Source of the DNA: Brassica napus
Taxonomy: Eukaryota > Streptophyta > Magnoliopsida > Brassicales > Brassicaceae
Assembly (NCBI RefSeq): GCF_020379485.1
Contig: NC_063439.1
Coordinates: forward strand, 10,952,466-11,016,465
DNA: 64,000 nucleotides
Direction: 5' to 3'
The position numbers and the translations under genes were made by a program. Each line of letters opens with the position of its first letter. The stretch's first letter is position 1. Under the pieces are notes generated by a model, which saw only the letters and a program-made list of their open reading frames with translations, had not been told where the DNA came from and did no database searches. This document shows positions 12,674 through 24,515 of the stretch, in pieces.

Positions 12674-13678
12674 ATGGGGATAGTAACGAAAGCAGGAGAT
12701 TGGTCGTTCAAGGCCTTCACGGCGGGGCTAGGGCTCGCCACCATCTACCTTACCACCACTTTCTCCGTCAACGTCTACCGTGGCCTTTCTTGGCACAACG
12801 CTCAATCTGTAAGTTTCTTCTTCTCTCTCTTGAGGCCTGGTTCGATTAACTCGGTCATGATCCAAACTCTTATCATAGCGTCTTTTTCTTTGATTGCTGC
12901 TGAGATTTAGGGCATCGGTTGCTACTTGTGATTTTGATGAATATTAGACCTAACCAGTGGTGATTGCTGTCTGTCTGAGTTGTTACATGCTTCCGTCCTC
13001 TGGATATGTAATCAGAGAGCAACTGTGAATCATGTCTTTAATCTTTCTAGCACCAAGATCCTAATCTGAGATGTTAATCTTACACTTGTTATTATTCTTC
13101 TTGTTCAATTCAACAAAACATAGAGACTCTCTCGACCGAAAACCTAACCAAACCCTATTATAATCCATAGACTAGACAATCTCTTCAGACACACTTGTAA
13201 GGCTAGTTCTCGCTAACTGCTTTCTAACCGACCACGACATCTGCACTCTGCTATATTCATTAACTCCTCGGCTTCAAGGCTGAAACTCCAGCCAGTTAAC
13301 TAATTCTTCACATTTCTTTTCCACGCTGTCTTGGACTCTTCGCTTCTCATTACAATTGTGTGCATTAGGGTTGCTACGATCGTTGTTGTCATAGGCTAAC
13401 ATTTCATACACCTCATGCAGTTTCTTTGGTTATGATGATATAAGCAATTTTTCTTAAGCAACTGGTAGATGCGATCTGTTGTAGGTTCATGGTTTCGCAT
13501 TCACTTTATTCACTTGATCTTTTGTCTATACATATTGTATAGTTTTTCTTACTTTTATGAATTTCAGCTGCTGATATAACATTCTCATTATTTTAGGTTC
13601 ATATTTGTATCTTACAACTCACATTTCTTTTCCTTGCAGAAATTGGAGATGGAGCAATCTGAAGAACAACCGGAATGA
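12674..13678 (+). CDS. Small single-pass membrane protein, 57 residues
   Basis: Exons 12674-12808 (45 codons) and 13640-13678 (13 codons with stop) join in phase 0. The 831-bp intron has a clean GTAAGT donor and a TTGCAG acceptor. The product begins MGIVTKAGDWSFKAF and has one hydrophobic segment at about residues 14-34 (AFTAGLGLATIYLTTTFSVN). A short VYRGLSWHNAQS follows, then an acidic tail ending EQPE. A small amphipathic N-terminus plus one membrane pass would suit a mitochondrial or other organelle membrane subunit, but I do not recognise the family and assign no function. Clean splice sites and a frame kept through the junction argue for a real gene. Confidence 0.7.
13571..13602. repeat. 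32-bp segment exactly repeated at 22595-22626
   Basis: CTGATATAACATTCTCATTA and the next 12 bases, inside the intron of the 57-aa gene, recur exactly at 22595-22626, just beyond the outer Helitron. Both copies end at TTTTAGGTTCAT. Confidence 0.8.
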
Positions 13679-14266
13679 TCTGAATTATATTTGCTAATCT
13701 ATCTCTCTCACGCAAGCAGATGCTTTCTTTCTGCGAACGTTGTTTCGTTGCATACACTTATATATCATTGTTTCGATACTATGAGCAATTAAATAAATGA
13801 AATATTTGTGTTTGATAAATTCATCAAACTTGTGTGACGCGATTCTGAATGTTCGATGATGCAACAAAGAAGCAACTTTTTCATTAGTTCTATCATTCTA
13901 TATTTTCTGTAATGTTCCATGAAGCTGTTAACAAAGAATATGTGAAACAGGCTTAAGTAACTTACATTTGATTATTTTTTTGTGGTTTTAAATCCCATAG
14001 AAATACTACTAAACAAGAAGAGGCGATAATAGAAATAACATTAGACGAATCTTGTAACACAGTTTATGAGCTCCATACGAACGAGTCTTGCTGGTCCAAA
14101 ATAACAAAAAGAAATACCAATTCCTTTTCGTGTATTCACTTTTATTCAAAGACCGTTGAGCAAATAGCCAACATGACTAACAACATGAATTCCAGAAGAG
14201 ACTTGCTAAAAAAGGGAAGATTGATGATAAAAGCATAAGGAGGACTCATGAGCTTCCTCATGCAGC
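13679..14266. other. Convergent spacer between the 57-aa gene and SDH7
   Basis: 588 bp of presumed 3' UTRs from two genes pointing at each other; nothing else is recognised. Confidence 0.55.
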
Positions 14267-15062
14267 CTAAGCATCCTTTTTCATCGTTGCTCTCGCATAG
14301 ATCTCATAGCAGCACCCTGAATGAAACACATCACACATGAGAAAAGCTATTCAACTCAAACACACAGAATAGTAATTTCATCAAATCTATAAACCATATG
14401 AGCCCCACAACACAAACGTATATGTTAGTGATGCACAAGGATATCTCCATCCCCATCTATTATAAGTGATTGAAATAATCACTAGTGAGAGAGTGTAGCA
14501 GTGGATACCAGCAACAACGACAGCAGTGATCACATCTCCAATTCTTTTCAATTGGCGCACTCCTTTCTTATGCGACTTGAATCTCCTCAAAGCATCATTC
14601 TCAGCCAATAGCTGCAATAAGAAGACAAACCATGGAAGAATCTCATAAAAATGTAACTATAACAAAAAGGAGCATCTCTCGCTAGTTTCGATTATACACC
14701 AACCAAGGCTTCTAGATAACAATTACACTGATTTCAATTTGACACAGAAGAAGGATCCCCCCAAAATCAAAATCAAAATTCAAACGAATCAACAAGATGC
14801 AATCGGATCCCAGATTGATTCAATGTAAGAATAAACTTACATCTTTCTCGCGAGCTCCTAGCTCCACATGGAACCCCCGACGGGATTGACCTAGGGCGCC
14901 CCCATCCATCTTCTGCAAAATAGATCAAACGAGTCTAAACGATCTTGTCGTAATAGATCAAACGAATCCAACCATATCCGTTTGATGAGATTCGATCGTA
15001 AAAACCTGGGAAGAAGATCGGAGGTGAGATGAAATCGAGTTGTTCTTGAGCAAAAACGCCAT
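14267..15062 (-). CDS. SDH7: Succinate dehydrogenase subunit 7 (plant complex II), mitochondrial
   Basis: Four minus-strand exons (15006-15062, 14841-14912, 14509-14611, 14267-14316) give 93 residues, the expected length for plant SDH7. The N-terminus [19 protein letters not shown] looks like a mitochondrial presequence. The mature part is [20 protein letters not shown], then [19 protein letters not shown], then one hydrophobic segment at about 70-84 ([17 protein letters not shown]). SDH7 is a small plant-specific subunit of complex II in the inner mitochondrial membrane; its exact role is not settled. The start matches the family's MAFLL beginning. Only 199 bp separate the start codon from a Helitron, so the native promoter is short or displaced. 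A second copy of exon 1 lies at 29271-29315. Confidence 0.92.
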
Positions 15063-15260
15063 CTCCGATGCGATGAGTAAGCAACGATTTTAATGAGACG
15101 ATAACAACGATTGATGAAAAGACGACGAAAAGTGCACAGGTAAAGTTTCCAATGTGGGTGTAAATTGTAAATTTTAGTGTTTTGGTTTCTGCCCCAATGC
15201 TAAAGCATTATTCAATTTTGACCCTAAACTTATTCTACTTATCGACCTCGTCTTGTGTAA

Positions 15261-15390
15261 TCTATATATATAAAGTAAGCTTTGGATCCCTCCTAGGCCA
15301 TCCACATAGGCGGACACGTCATCAATCTATATATATAAAGTAAGCTTTGGATCCCTCCTAGGCAATCCACATAGGCGGACACGTCATCAA
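15261..15390 (+). repeat. 65-bp tandem duplication of a Helitron 5' end
   Basis: 15261-15325 and 15326-15390 are identical except for one base (C/A). Each starts TCTATATATATAAAG after an A and ends CACGTCATCAA. The pattern is best explained by one Helitron inserting at an AT immediately behind the first 65 bp of a related one. Confidence 0.9.
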
Positions 15391-18300
15391 TTAGAAAATT
15401 TTGAGGGCGACACGTGTCCTCTTTAATGAAATGCATTGTTTCTTCTTTTCTCTATCATCTCAGACATTTGTGTTCTGCTTTTCTCATCGATAGCGATGAC
15501 CTTCCAGTTCCGTAACGGGACGTTGTGATTTCTACGCCTTTAATCTTAGTGTCTTTAATCTCATTAAACCAGACGCCCACTATGCTAGCTTCAGTTGCGT
15601 TGTTCAGTCGACGATTTCATGTATAAATAGGTTTGTATCTCACTTCTCCGAATGGTGGTGAAGATTCTGCCGGCAGTCGAAAGCTCCTGGAAAGATGTCT
15701 CCGGCGGAGGCTGCGGTTTCGCAATGGCTACCTCAGGTTCGTCCTAACTCTTATCTAGGTTTCATAGAACGATTCATCAATTTACAATCGATAGTTCAAT
15801 CGGAATCATAGTGAGATGGTTTTGTATTTGATTACTCGAGTGTTAATCAGAATCCGGGAAGCTGATCACATGCGGCTCGACGGATGATCTAGGTCAGATC
15901 TATGTCACATCAGGGAAGCACTGTGTAAGCTTTTCACTAACCTTTCTTCGTATGATTGTGTTCAGAACACAGTGTTCTAATTTGATATTGTTCTATGATT
16001 ATGAGTTTTAGTCGAGTTACTCTTTCATAGGAGACTCCCGAGCCGTTTCCTCTGCCTCCGGAGGTTTGTGTACAGAAAGCTGAAGCTGGATGGGATCATT
16101 CTGTGGCGGTAACAGGTGACTTTCTTGATGTTTAGTTAGCTTTGACCACATTTGCGTAAAAGTTTGTTAATTTGATTTGTTTGGTTTGGATATAGAGAGC
16201 CATGAAGTTTATACATGGGGATGGAAGGAATGTATACCCACTGGAAGAGTGTTTGGACAAGTGGAAGGAGATTCGTGTGAAATGAACACCTCCTTCTCTG
16301 CAGAGCAAGGTTAATCTCTTTTGCATGTTAAAATATCTCATGTAATGACTGGTCTTATATCTCATGTTCCAAGTGCTTCCAGAAGTTTCAACGCAGGTTC
16401 TCATCTTCCACCAGTGCATCATGTAATGATGTAACACTGTTGGGATTGTAAGGTAGTCCATGTTGAACACATTTCCATTCACTCTCTCTAAGTAATTTAA
16501 AGCCAATCTCATTCCCATACGTTATAACAAGTTATTGGGTGTGTGGGTATTAATGGTGAGATGAACAAACTGACAAAGCCTTTCTACTGCTGCAGTTTCT
16601 CAAGCGATGGTTGCAGATACTAATTCCCTTTGTACTTAAACCTATTTGACATATAAGACGCAGGGATGGCAAACCAAATAACCTTAACCTTTCATGCCAA
16701 GCTCTCTAAGTTCAGACTTTTCATCAAACCATAAATCATTCACCCTAGCCCTGATATTAGATCAGAACCAACGCCAATTCCTACTTTTGATGGACAGGTA
16801 AGCGTACTCACTTACAACTGACGTGCTCTTCCTCTTAACATGTCAAACTGATCTTCACACAAACTCATTCGCAGGTAGGTAATGACAACTCGGGCAATGA
16901 TATGCCAGGTTCTGGAGCTGTTAAAAAACTTACACCACTGATGGTGTAAAGACATAAAGTGTGAACAGTTGTGTCGCTCTGAACATCGTTGGCATCGGTA
17001 CTATTGCTATTATTACATAGTATAAGTGAGTGAAAACCATGTAATGGTTAATCTTCAAGAGTATAGGAGTTTTAAACACTGTTGTGGACTTTAGTTGATG
17101 CTCTACTACCACTTTTTAAAAGAATCCTCTAGACAAAAGTATTTTACCTCTTTCGGTCATGCTAATTATTGCTTCTGATTCTTTTTCCTTCTCGATTTTT
17201 TGTACACAGCAAGGCAACTACGTTTGTACGGCAACTACGTTTGCTCTTTTTTAGAAATGGCCATGGGATCTCTGATTTTCTACACATATATATCTGATAC
17301 TTCAGTGCTTATAAGTGCTTTTATTTTTTTTTTAAACTTTTGTACGTTGCCAGGCAAACTACGTGCTTTTCTTAAAAGTGTCAATGTGATTTCAGTTTTT
17401 CTACTCTCTTATATATATATCGGTTCCTATAAGTGCTACTGGATATTTTAATAATTTTCGTACACTGTAAGGCAACTACATTTGCTCTTATAAATGCAAA
17501 TTAAACTTCATCAGAAATACCATTAGTCATTGAGTGGTTACGTAAGAATAGACCCAAGCTTCATAACACTGTCAAAATTTCGTAACAATTAAATTAAAAA
17601 CATTTTCCTGGATCAAGACCCATCCATCTCTTTCTCTAGCTATGGTGAAAAAAAACTTGCTGAAATAGGTGAATATGTAAGTGATTAATCAAAAAAGAAA
17701 CACATCAAAATAGAAGAAACACATCAAAATAGAAACAACAAATCTTTTGATACAAAACATAGAAGAAACACATCAAAATCGAAACAAATGTATTTTTTTG
17801 GAAAAGCTATAGAAATAGAAGCAGTTGTTAAACATTAAATTTAACCAAGATAAAATTTCCTTGCGTAGGTCAACCCCTAGGATAAACAAAAAAAATTGTG
17901 AAATATGACAACGACAATAATAGTAGAAATCAAACTAAATACTCAAAACAAAACATATCAAAATATTTACACCGACAAAAAAAAAACATCCCATTAAATT
18001 TTAACATTATATTATGAAATTTAATTAACCGTAACGAAAAATCAAACATCAAACAATTTTAACCATAACAGTCGATAAACATAATAAGAAAAATAAAAGA
18101 AACAACATTTAAAATGATATACAGTAAAAAATTAATAATAAACATAAATTTAAAAAAAATATTAATGTTTCATAGTGTTTAGTAATTTAAAAATCTATGT
18201 GTCTTATTGATATCATTAACCTAAAATAAAAATTAAGAGAAATTAAATAATTCTGTTTTTAATAAATATTATAATTAGACAATCTTATAATTGCCAATAT

Positions 18301-18428
18301 GAATTTTGAAATACATGGATAAATTTTTTGAAAAAAAAAGATTATGAATCCTATTGGGATTTTTGGTTAAAAGTAAATATATATTATTATTTTATTATTC
18401 GTCTGCCCGTAGGGCGGGTTTACCCTAG
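15326..18428 (+). mobile_element. Inner Helitron carrying an RCC1-like gene fragment
   Basis: It runs from TC (15326) after A to a GCCC-GTA-GGGC hairpin at 18405-18415, then CTAG at 18425-18428 and a T: 3103 bp with an intact Helitron 3' signature. The first kilobase carries spliced RCC1-family exons. The rest is AT-rich and includes a partial repeat of AGAAACACATCAAAATAG at 17695-17785. No transposase gene is present. Confidence 0.8.
15652..16639 (+). pseudogene. Captured RCC1-repeat family gene fragment
   Basis: Five exon-like blocks with usable splice sites join in frame: MVVKILPAVESSWKDVSGGG at 15652, GKLITCGSTDDLGQIYVTSG, PEPFPLPPEVCVQKAEAGWD, YTWGWKECIPTGRVFG, then QVSQAMVADTNSLCT and a stop at 16639. 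This is the N-terminal part of an RCC1/UVR8-like beta-propeller protein of about 130 residues, cut off before most blades would form. Keeping the introns shows capture from genomic DNA, as Helitrons do. The parent is an RCC1-family gene related to Arabidopsis At3g53830 or TCF1; I am unsure which. It could be transcribed from its own captured promoter, but a working protein is unlikely. Confidence 0.75.
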
Positions 18429-20924
18429 TCAACACAATAATACCACAGAGTTCTCTCCAGAACATGACACATCAGATTTTAAAATGCCTGAAGAACTGAC
18501 ATGTCATTAACTGAAAAAACTTGAAGAACCAATCAACTTATTTCGTTTCTACACGTCATTTGTCTATGGTTATATTTATTTTTTTTGTTTTCTGAGCAAA
18601 ATACTTTACTTTCTTATCCGTTAACCATCGTCGATGTTTTAGGTTAGTTCAAGAGAAAGAGAAGTGATAGAGAGTTAAAACCAAGTCCTGGTCTGAGATT
18701 CTTCTTCTATTTCATCTGTGTATCGCGAAGCTCTAGCCCATATTCTTCTTCGTCTGTCTCTCAAAAAGGTTTTCATTACGGTCTGCGACAAAGCCGAGTC
18801 TCAGATGTGATCTCGCGGCGTCTATGGATGGTGTTGATTTGATTAGGGTTCCATGGCGTTATGTCTTAATATGCTTTCAAACGAGTGCTATGTGGGCTTA
18901 TATCAATCAATAGATAGATTTTAGTTGAAAGTATTTTGATAAACTGATTATGTTGTTTCTTCTTTTTCATTTGTCTACGGTTATGGTTATATTTTTAAGA
19001 AAGTTTGGTCCTTGATTTTGATTTTAGGATATAAGTGTATTGCTGGAAGTTGCTTTCATCATTGATAATCGGGATCGAGTATACCGTAGAGTGAAGATTG
19101 ATACATTCATCAGTATGACTGTTTTTAGCTATCAGTACTTTACTTGGTGGAAGTATAGCGAAGGAGTTGCAGAATTATAGGTGTTGCGAACTGCGAAGTA
19201 CTTGCTGGAAGTATATTGCTGGTGCCCTGTACAAGACAGTAATTACAATGGCTCATACATTGATCCTACACTACAACCTGAGAGCATGTGTGTGAGAGTT
19301 AGCTCTTTCATCTTTTGCCTGACATCTCTATGTAATTCATAAGCCTCTTTGGTCACTTTCCTATCCTCAGTAACCTGATAACTCATATTACAAATTGTAT
19401 TAGTAATTAATATGTACCATTTGAATGTATGTATTACAAGTTAGCTAATTGCTGGATTTTCTGAGTTATTCATCTTCATACCGATTGTTAGATAGATTAC
19501 TGCACTCTTGTTATTAATAGTTGATATCTGCAGTTTATTTTAGTGTTGTTGTGACCATAGGTTTGCAGGAAGCAGCGGATGACAACAGTGTTTACAGAAA
19601 CGAGGTTCACCATTCGCTGCACCAAGGCCGTGCGCTGCACCAAGTGTCAACACAGCGAAGCTGTCTTCTTCCAGGTGAATTATATTATAAGCTTAATTTG
19701 TTATCAGTCAACAAGTAAACAACATTATTTAATTGTTTAGATCATTTAGCTTCTCCCAAAAAGACCATTGCATTTATAACATAAAAAACTGGGGAATACG
19801 ACAGTAAGCTGCGCTTTGCAGAAAGAATACAAGTTTACTAATGATCTCTCGAAAAACCAGACTGAGAGACTAAGCAACAAACTGATGATTAAGAATTTTT
19901 TTATGGTGCTTAACAAGCTCGAAACCAAGTTATGAATATATCTTGGGCCCTTTTATATATCACTGAACTCCCAAGTTAAGAATCTTATGTGTGTGTTTTA
20001 TTCCTGATTTGAAACATGTGTAGGTCCTATTACAATCGCTGATCAAATGGCTGAAGAGGCCATGGTATCCATTATCTTCCACAACTCCCTACTCATGGTA
20101 TTTGAGTTTCCATCGAATAAAGACACATTGATTGCTTCAGAAACGCGGAGGTTCTTTATCTGCAAGCACCGGTAGGAACATTAGCTATCCATTGTCTCCC
20201 ATGAACGGTGGATACATGCGATATGTAATGTAATAACAGGTCTGGATAATAAACTAACTCGAGATCATATACCTGATTATGTTTTGGTGATTGATTTTTG
20301 TAATATAGGAAACAAACGGATGGGAAGGTGATCTGCAAGTGTATTACACATTAACTATGGAGCTGGTGATGTCTCTTCTGACCCTGACGTAACAAAGCAG
20401 TCATTATATGCTTTAGCTCTTCTGGAAGAGCAGCCAGGTTCATAGCATTGTTTGCTTAATTATTAATAGTTTGTTCTATTTATAGCTGTCTAATGAATTG
20501 TTATGTTATTGATCTCCATACAGGTTGATTGCCATAAACAGTCAACAATGCTCTTTTGTCATACCCATGGTCAAGAAAATTCATTTGAAATGGAGCTTTA
20601 GTGGAGATCAATAAGGTTTGTTTCCCTCATGATCTCTTTAAGTTTTGAAACCACAGCCATGTCAGATAGCATAGTAAAAGAAATGCATAAATGTTAATAA
20701 AATATGTGTTACAGTATGTGCTAAATATAAAAACTTAAAGCAAATGTGTGCATAAAAACTTATAAGATGAAATTGTGCCTAACCGAAACTTACTAAAATT
20801 CATATAATCTATGAAACGAAATATTTCTTACATAAGAGTCACTTTAATTTAGATACTTAATACATTGTGATTCTCTACTCTAGGATCTGTTTCAAATGCA
20901 TTGAACTATTTTGTGTGAAAGCAG

Positions 20925-21222
20925 GTGGGGAAAACTGGAGTAAGAGGTGATAGAATAATGAAGGAAACAAAGAAAGAAGAAAACACTTGGGAGCCATTTT
21001 GGGACGAGGAGTTTGAGTGTCAGCTTACAGTACCAGAGCTGGGGTTGCTCAGAGTTGAAGTTCACAACTACAACATGCTAGCGAAGGACAATTTCTCTGG
21101 CAGACATGTTTGTCTGTGGCGAGCTTAGACAGGGTCTACGTTCTGTTCCTTTGTATGATCGCAAAGGTGAGAGACTTGTGGCGGTTACACTTCTCATGCG
21201 GTCTCAGTTTGTTTATAAATCA
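20925..21222 (+). pseudogene. Captured phosphoinositide phospholipase C C2-domain fragment
   Basis: The reading frame from 20925 encodes a typical C-terminal PI-PLC C2 segment: [40 protein letters not shown]. Near 21106-21125 the match moves to another frame ([20 protein letters not shown], then TLLMRSQFV), so at least one frameshift breaks it. The X and Y catalytic regions are absent. It lies inside the outer Helitron, upstream of nothing functional, and is best read as a transduced fragment of the last PLC exons. Confidence 0.8.
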
Positions 21223-22682
21223 AAGTTTACTGTCATACTTCAAAAGAGTTGTCTTAAAGAAGTTTTTACAGCACAAAACAAGACAATGTCCTTACATAAA
21301 AGATATAACGAATCAAATAACTATGGTTGGATATATATTCTGAAACAAAAGTAAGCTTACAACTCTTTTGAGATATATGAATGAGCGTATTTTTTTTTGC
21401 TCACAATTTGTGATGCTAAGTTTTGCATATTTTTACGGTTTAACAAAAATTTAAGTATCAGTTTGTTTAAATAACTAAGAAAATTTGGGTCTGTAAACTC
21501 TTGTATTCTTTCTAAAACGAAGTTCATATGATATACTATATAAATTTTTTTTAATTAAAAATAGATTCATTCTAGAGTAAATTAGCTCAATATACAAAAA
21601 GAAGTGAGATACCATAGAGTTGAGGGAAAATGGTGATGATGGGGGGGAAAAAATTGGGGGAAAATAAGGTATGGAGTGCAAATAGGGTATATGTTGTGTG
21701 TAGGGAGTACAAATTCTCTTCATTCTAACCGAATTTGAACATTGCTTCTTTGAGTTTACATATTAGTTTGATTATAAGCATATAGTATAAAAATGAAAAT
21801 CTGAAACCATGCATTTAAAAGTTGAAAAAACTCTTAATGTTTCTTGAATTCTTGGTCTTTTATATCTATTTTCAACATATGTTCTTTTGTGGGTGATTCA
21901 GGGATTTGCAGAAAGCAACATGTAATTTTACTACTTTGATCCAAAGAGCATTTGGACCTGTCTACAAAGCTCAAATGTCCACAGGTTTACTTTCAAAGTT
22001 CTCGCCACTGATTCCAAACAGGGAAAAAACGAGTTTCGGACAGAGATAAGAACATAAATCTATGAAAATCTACTTTATGATTATGTGTGACATTCACATC
22101 TAACTAATAAGAAACTGTCTCTCTTATATGGTAAGTACGGTTCCCAACCTGTTCTTTTCTGTTTAATACATCTTCTGTAACATTCTTTTTGTGCTTAGTC
22201 GTTACAAAAAAAAATACAATTATTCTTGTCTTTCGTGTGGTTCTATGTTAAGATTCTTCAGAAGGCTATATAAGTGTCTATGTCTTAAGTCATGCAATTA
22301 ATGGCTGCTTTTACTTTCCCGAAACCTCTCCTAGACAAGAAATCAAGATGAAATGATACAAACAATTTTCAACTACCATTAAATTTGTACCATAAAAAAA
22401 GTACCAAAACCAAGAAGACAAATCACAAAAATTTATGCTATGCTATAAATGTCAATCATCCAAATGAAGTAAACCTTAAATCATTAATTGTATCAAAACT
22501 ATATACGTTTTCAAATGTTTAACAATTTTTTTATAAATATTAGCCCGCAGCGTAGCGCGGGTATTTACCTAGTTTATATCAATGTTTACTAGAACTGATA
22601 TAACATTCTCATTATTTTAGGTTCATTTCTGTATCAATAATTACAGATTCAATCATTATATACACGAACTGATTTATTTAAA

Positions 22683-22970
22683 GAGAAATTTGCTAAGATA
22701 GTTATTTTTAAGTTTTTATCACAAAAATAGTCATCAATAAAGAAAATGACCAAAATAAATTTTATTAAAAAGTGAAAATGTATTTTTACCATAGGGTTAA
22801 CTAATCTAAACTTAGGATTTAGAATAGGGTTGGTTTTCAGGGATAGACTTCCAAATTTAAAAAAAAAATTAAAAATTAAAAATTTCAAAATAAAAAAAAA
22901 ACTATTTTGATCATTTTTAAAGCTATTTTTGTGACAAAAACTTAAAAATTGCTATTTGAGAGAATTACCC
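22683..22970. mobile_element. MULE-type MITE with 9-bp target duplication
   Basis: TTATTTAAA at 22674-22682 and 22971-22979 is a 9-bp direct repeat. Inside it, the two ends are inverted copies over nearly 50 bp; both contain TTTTTAAGTTTTT(A/G)TCACAA. The 288-bp body has no coding capacity. A 9-bp duplication with long terminal inverted repeats fits a Mutator-like MITE. The second copy of this locus (29575-29600) lacks it. Confidence 0.85.
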
Positions 22971-22994
22971 TTATTTAAATCTACGATTCGCAAA

Positions 22995-23250
22995 TGGAAA
23001 ATTCTCTCAAATACTTATTTTTAAAATTTTTGTCACAAAATAACATTCAATAAAGAAAATGACCAAAACTCTTTTTATTTTAAAATTTTTAATATTTATT
23101 TTTTAATTTTTTAATTTAAAATCTTATCCTCGTAACTCCGTCCATTAACTCTAAACTTTAAATCTACTCCATCCATTAACTCTAAACTTTAAATCTAAGT
23201 TAGTTAACTTTACGGTATAAATATATTTTTTTTCTTCTCCTCCAAATTAT
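22995..23250. repeat. Partial second copy of the MITE with 31-bp tandem repeat
   Basis: AAATTCTCTCAAATACTTAT at 22999 followed by TTTTTGTCACAAAATAACAT repeats the end of the preceding MITE. Within it, a 31-bp unit (starting ACTCCGTCCATTAACTCTAA near 23135) occurs twice in tandem with one difference. Confidence 0.7.
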
Positions 23251-24515
23251 AGTGACAAGAAACTACAATTGAAAATGCTCAGACCGACTCATACAACCTA
23301 TATATAATATAAGAGTGATGATGGCAGACAAAATTTTGTTATTTGTGTTTAGTACTACTGTTCAGACTTCAGATTATGTCCGAACACAAAAATTAAATAC
23401 CATATCGAACCATACCAAACCAAGATAAAGAGTTCTAATTCTGGTTCCTATAACTTGAACCAAAAAACCCCAACAGAGAGCCATCATCAGGCAGGGGAAG
23501 CTAATTTAGCTTTAGCTTTTGGTTTAGCAACAGTTTTCTAGCAGTTGCTACAGAGCTTACCATATGTATAACAGACAGTTCAGGTCGAACTTTAGCTCAT
23601 AAGGAATTCTGCGGTTGAGATGACCATAGGTTTTATTCATGTCTGCGGTTTTTGGGACCCAACCTGACGCCTTTGAGATCTTTTTGATACAAAGAAAATA
23701 AATACCAAACACAAAAAACCTGTGAATCATCAATACGCATCAAAACAATATCTTGATTTCTATCAAATGGACTATATGAATAACAGAAAAGAAAAGAGAG
23801 AGGGGATTTTAATCGTTGTGGGTTCTATTCCTTTATAATGATAGAGCTCAGTTTTTACTTCTTCTACCAATAAACCACACAGATAATCAAAGGACAATCT
23901 ACCTCTTTCGTTCTGCAAACGGCTCAAAATGTTTTTGATATAAACAGTCTTTTTGGGGGCTAATCCTCCACATCTTATAGCATTCTCGATTGATCTTGGC
24001 TCAGCAGCGATAACCTACAGGGTATGCAAAAAAAAAAACGAAGCTTTTTCATAATGGCAAACAATCAATAAAAAGAACATATGGAGTAATTGTAAGCTCA
24101 TCAACTACAAAGCTCAAGGAGGAAAAGAATTTATGTGAGTAAATCTTGACATTATATAACAATCCAGTGACACAAATCTTTTCTATTTAACAATATCAAA
24201 ATTCTTTTTTTCAAAACATTTCAACAAATTTCAAGTTAAAGTAAGCTCAGAGATTCCCCCAACTTTTGCAAGCAAATAGTTTGACACTGTTTTTTTGCCT
24301 TTATGCAAACACTAAGAACGAAGTGTAGCATTCGTTAGCTGAAACCCATTACCATATCAACTTCACAAACCCTAGGCCTTTACACTTCCCAAATCTTTCA
24401 AAAAACTAATGAAACCTAGTTGTTTGCTAGAGTAAACACGGCGAGCTGGCGTATTCCCATTCAGGTTTGAATATAATGGTTTTTTGTCGATTGATTCTCT
24501 CCTACCCAAAAATTG

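Larger units (their letters stand above)
15261..22572 (+). mobile_element. Outer Helitron (non-autonomous), split by an inner Helitron
   Basis: The 5' end TCTATATATATAAAGTAAGC is preceded by A (15260). The 3' end is a CCCGC/GCGGG hairpin at 22544-22561, then CTAG at 22569-22572 and a host T. TC...CTAG between A and T is the Helitron signature. Its own sequence is 15261-15325 plus 18429-22572, about 4.2 kb, the rest being the inner element. No Rep/helicase coding is seen, so it is non-autonomous. It carries a C2-domain fragment of phospholipase C and other degenerate exon-like DNA. It sits 199 bp upstream of the SDH7 start. Termini could instead be mispaired, giving two side-by-side elements with a repeated 5' end. 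Confidence 0.75.
22573..24506. other. Spacer with MULE-MITE and unassigned insertion
   Basis: 22573-22682 is host DNA also found at about 29500-29580. A MITE (22683-22970) and a partial second copy (about 22995-23250) follow. The host sequence resumes at about 23255-23310 (TTATAGTGACAAGAAACTAC, also at 29595). From about 23320 to 24500 the DNA is absent from the duplicate copy and so is probably inserted, but I could not find its ends. Confidence 0.5.

Noticed and set aside
14499..14508. GTATCC donor in SDH7 intron 3 as a U12 intron
   Set aside because: Only the first six bases match, and no U12 branch-point-like element precedes the acceptor.
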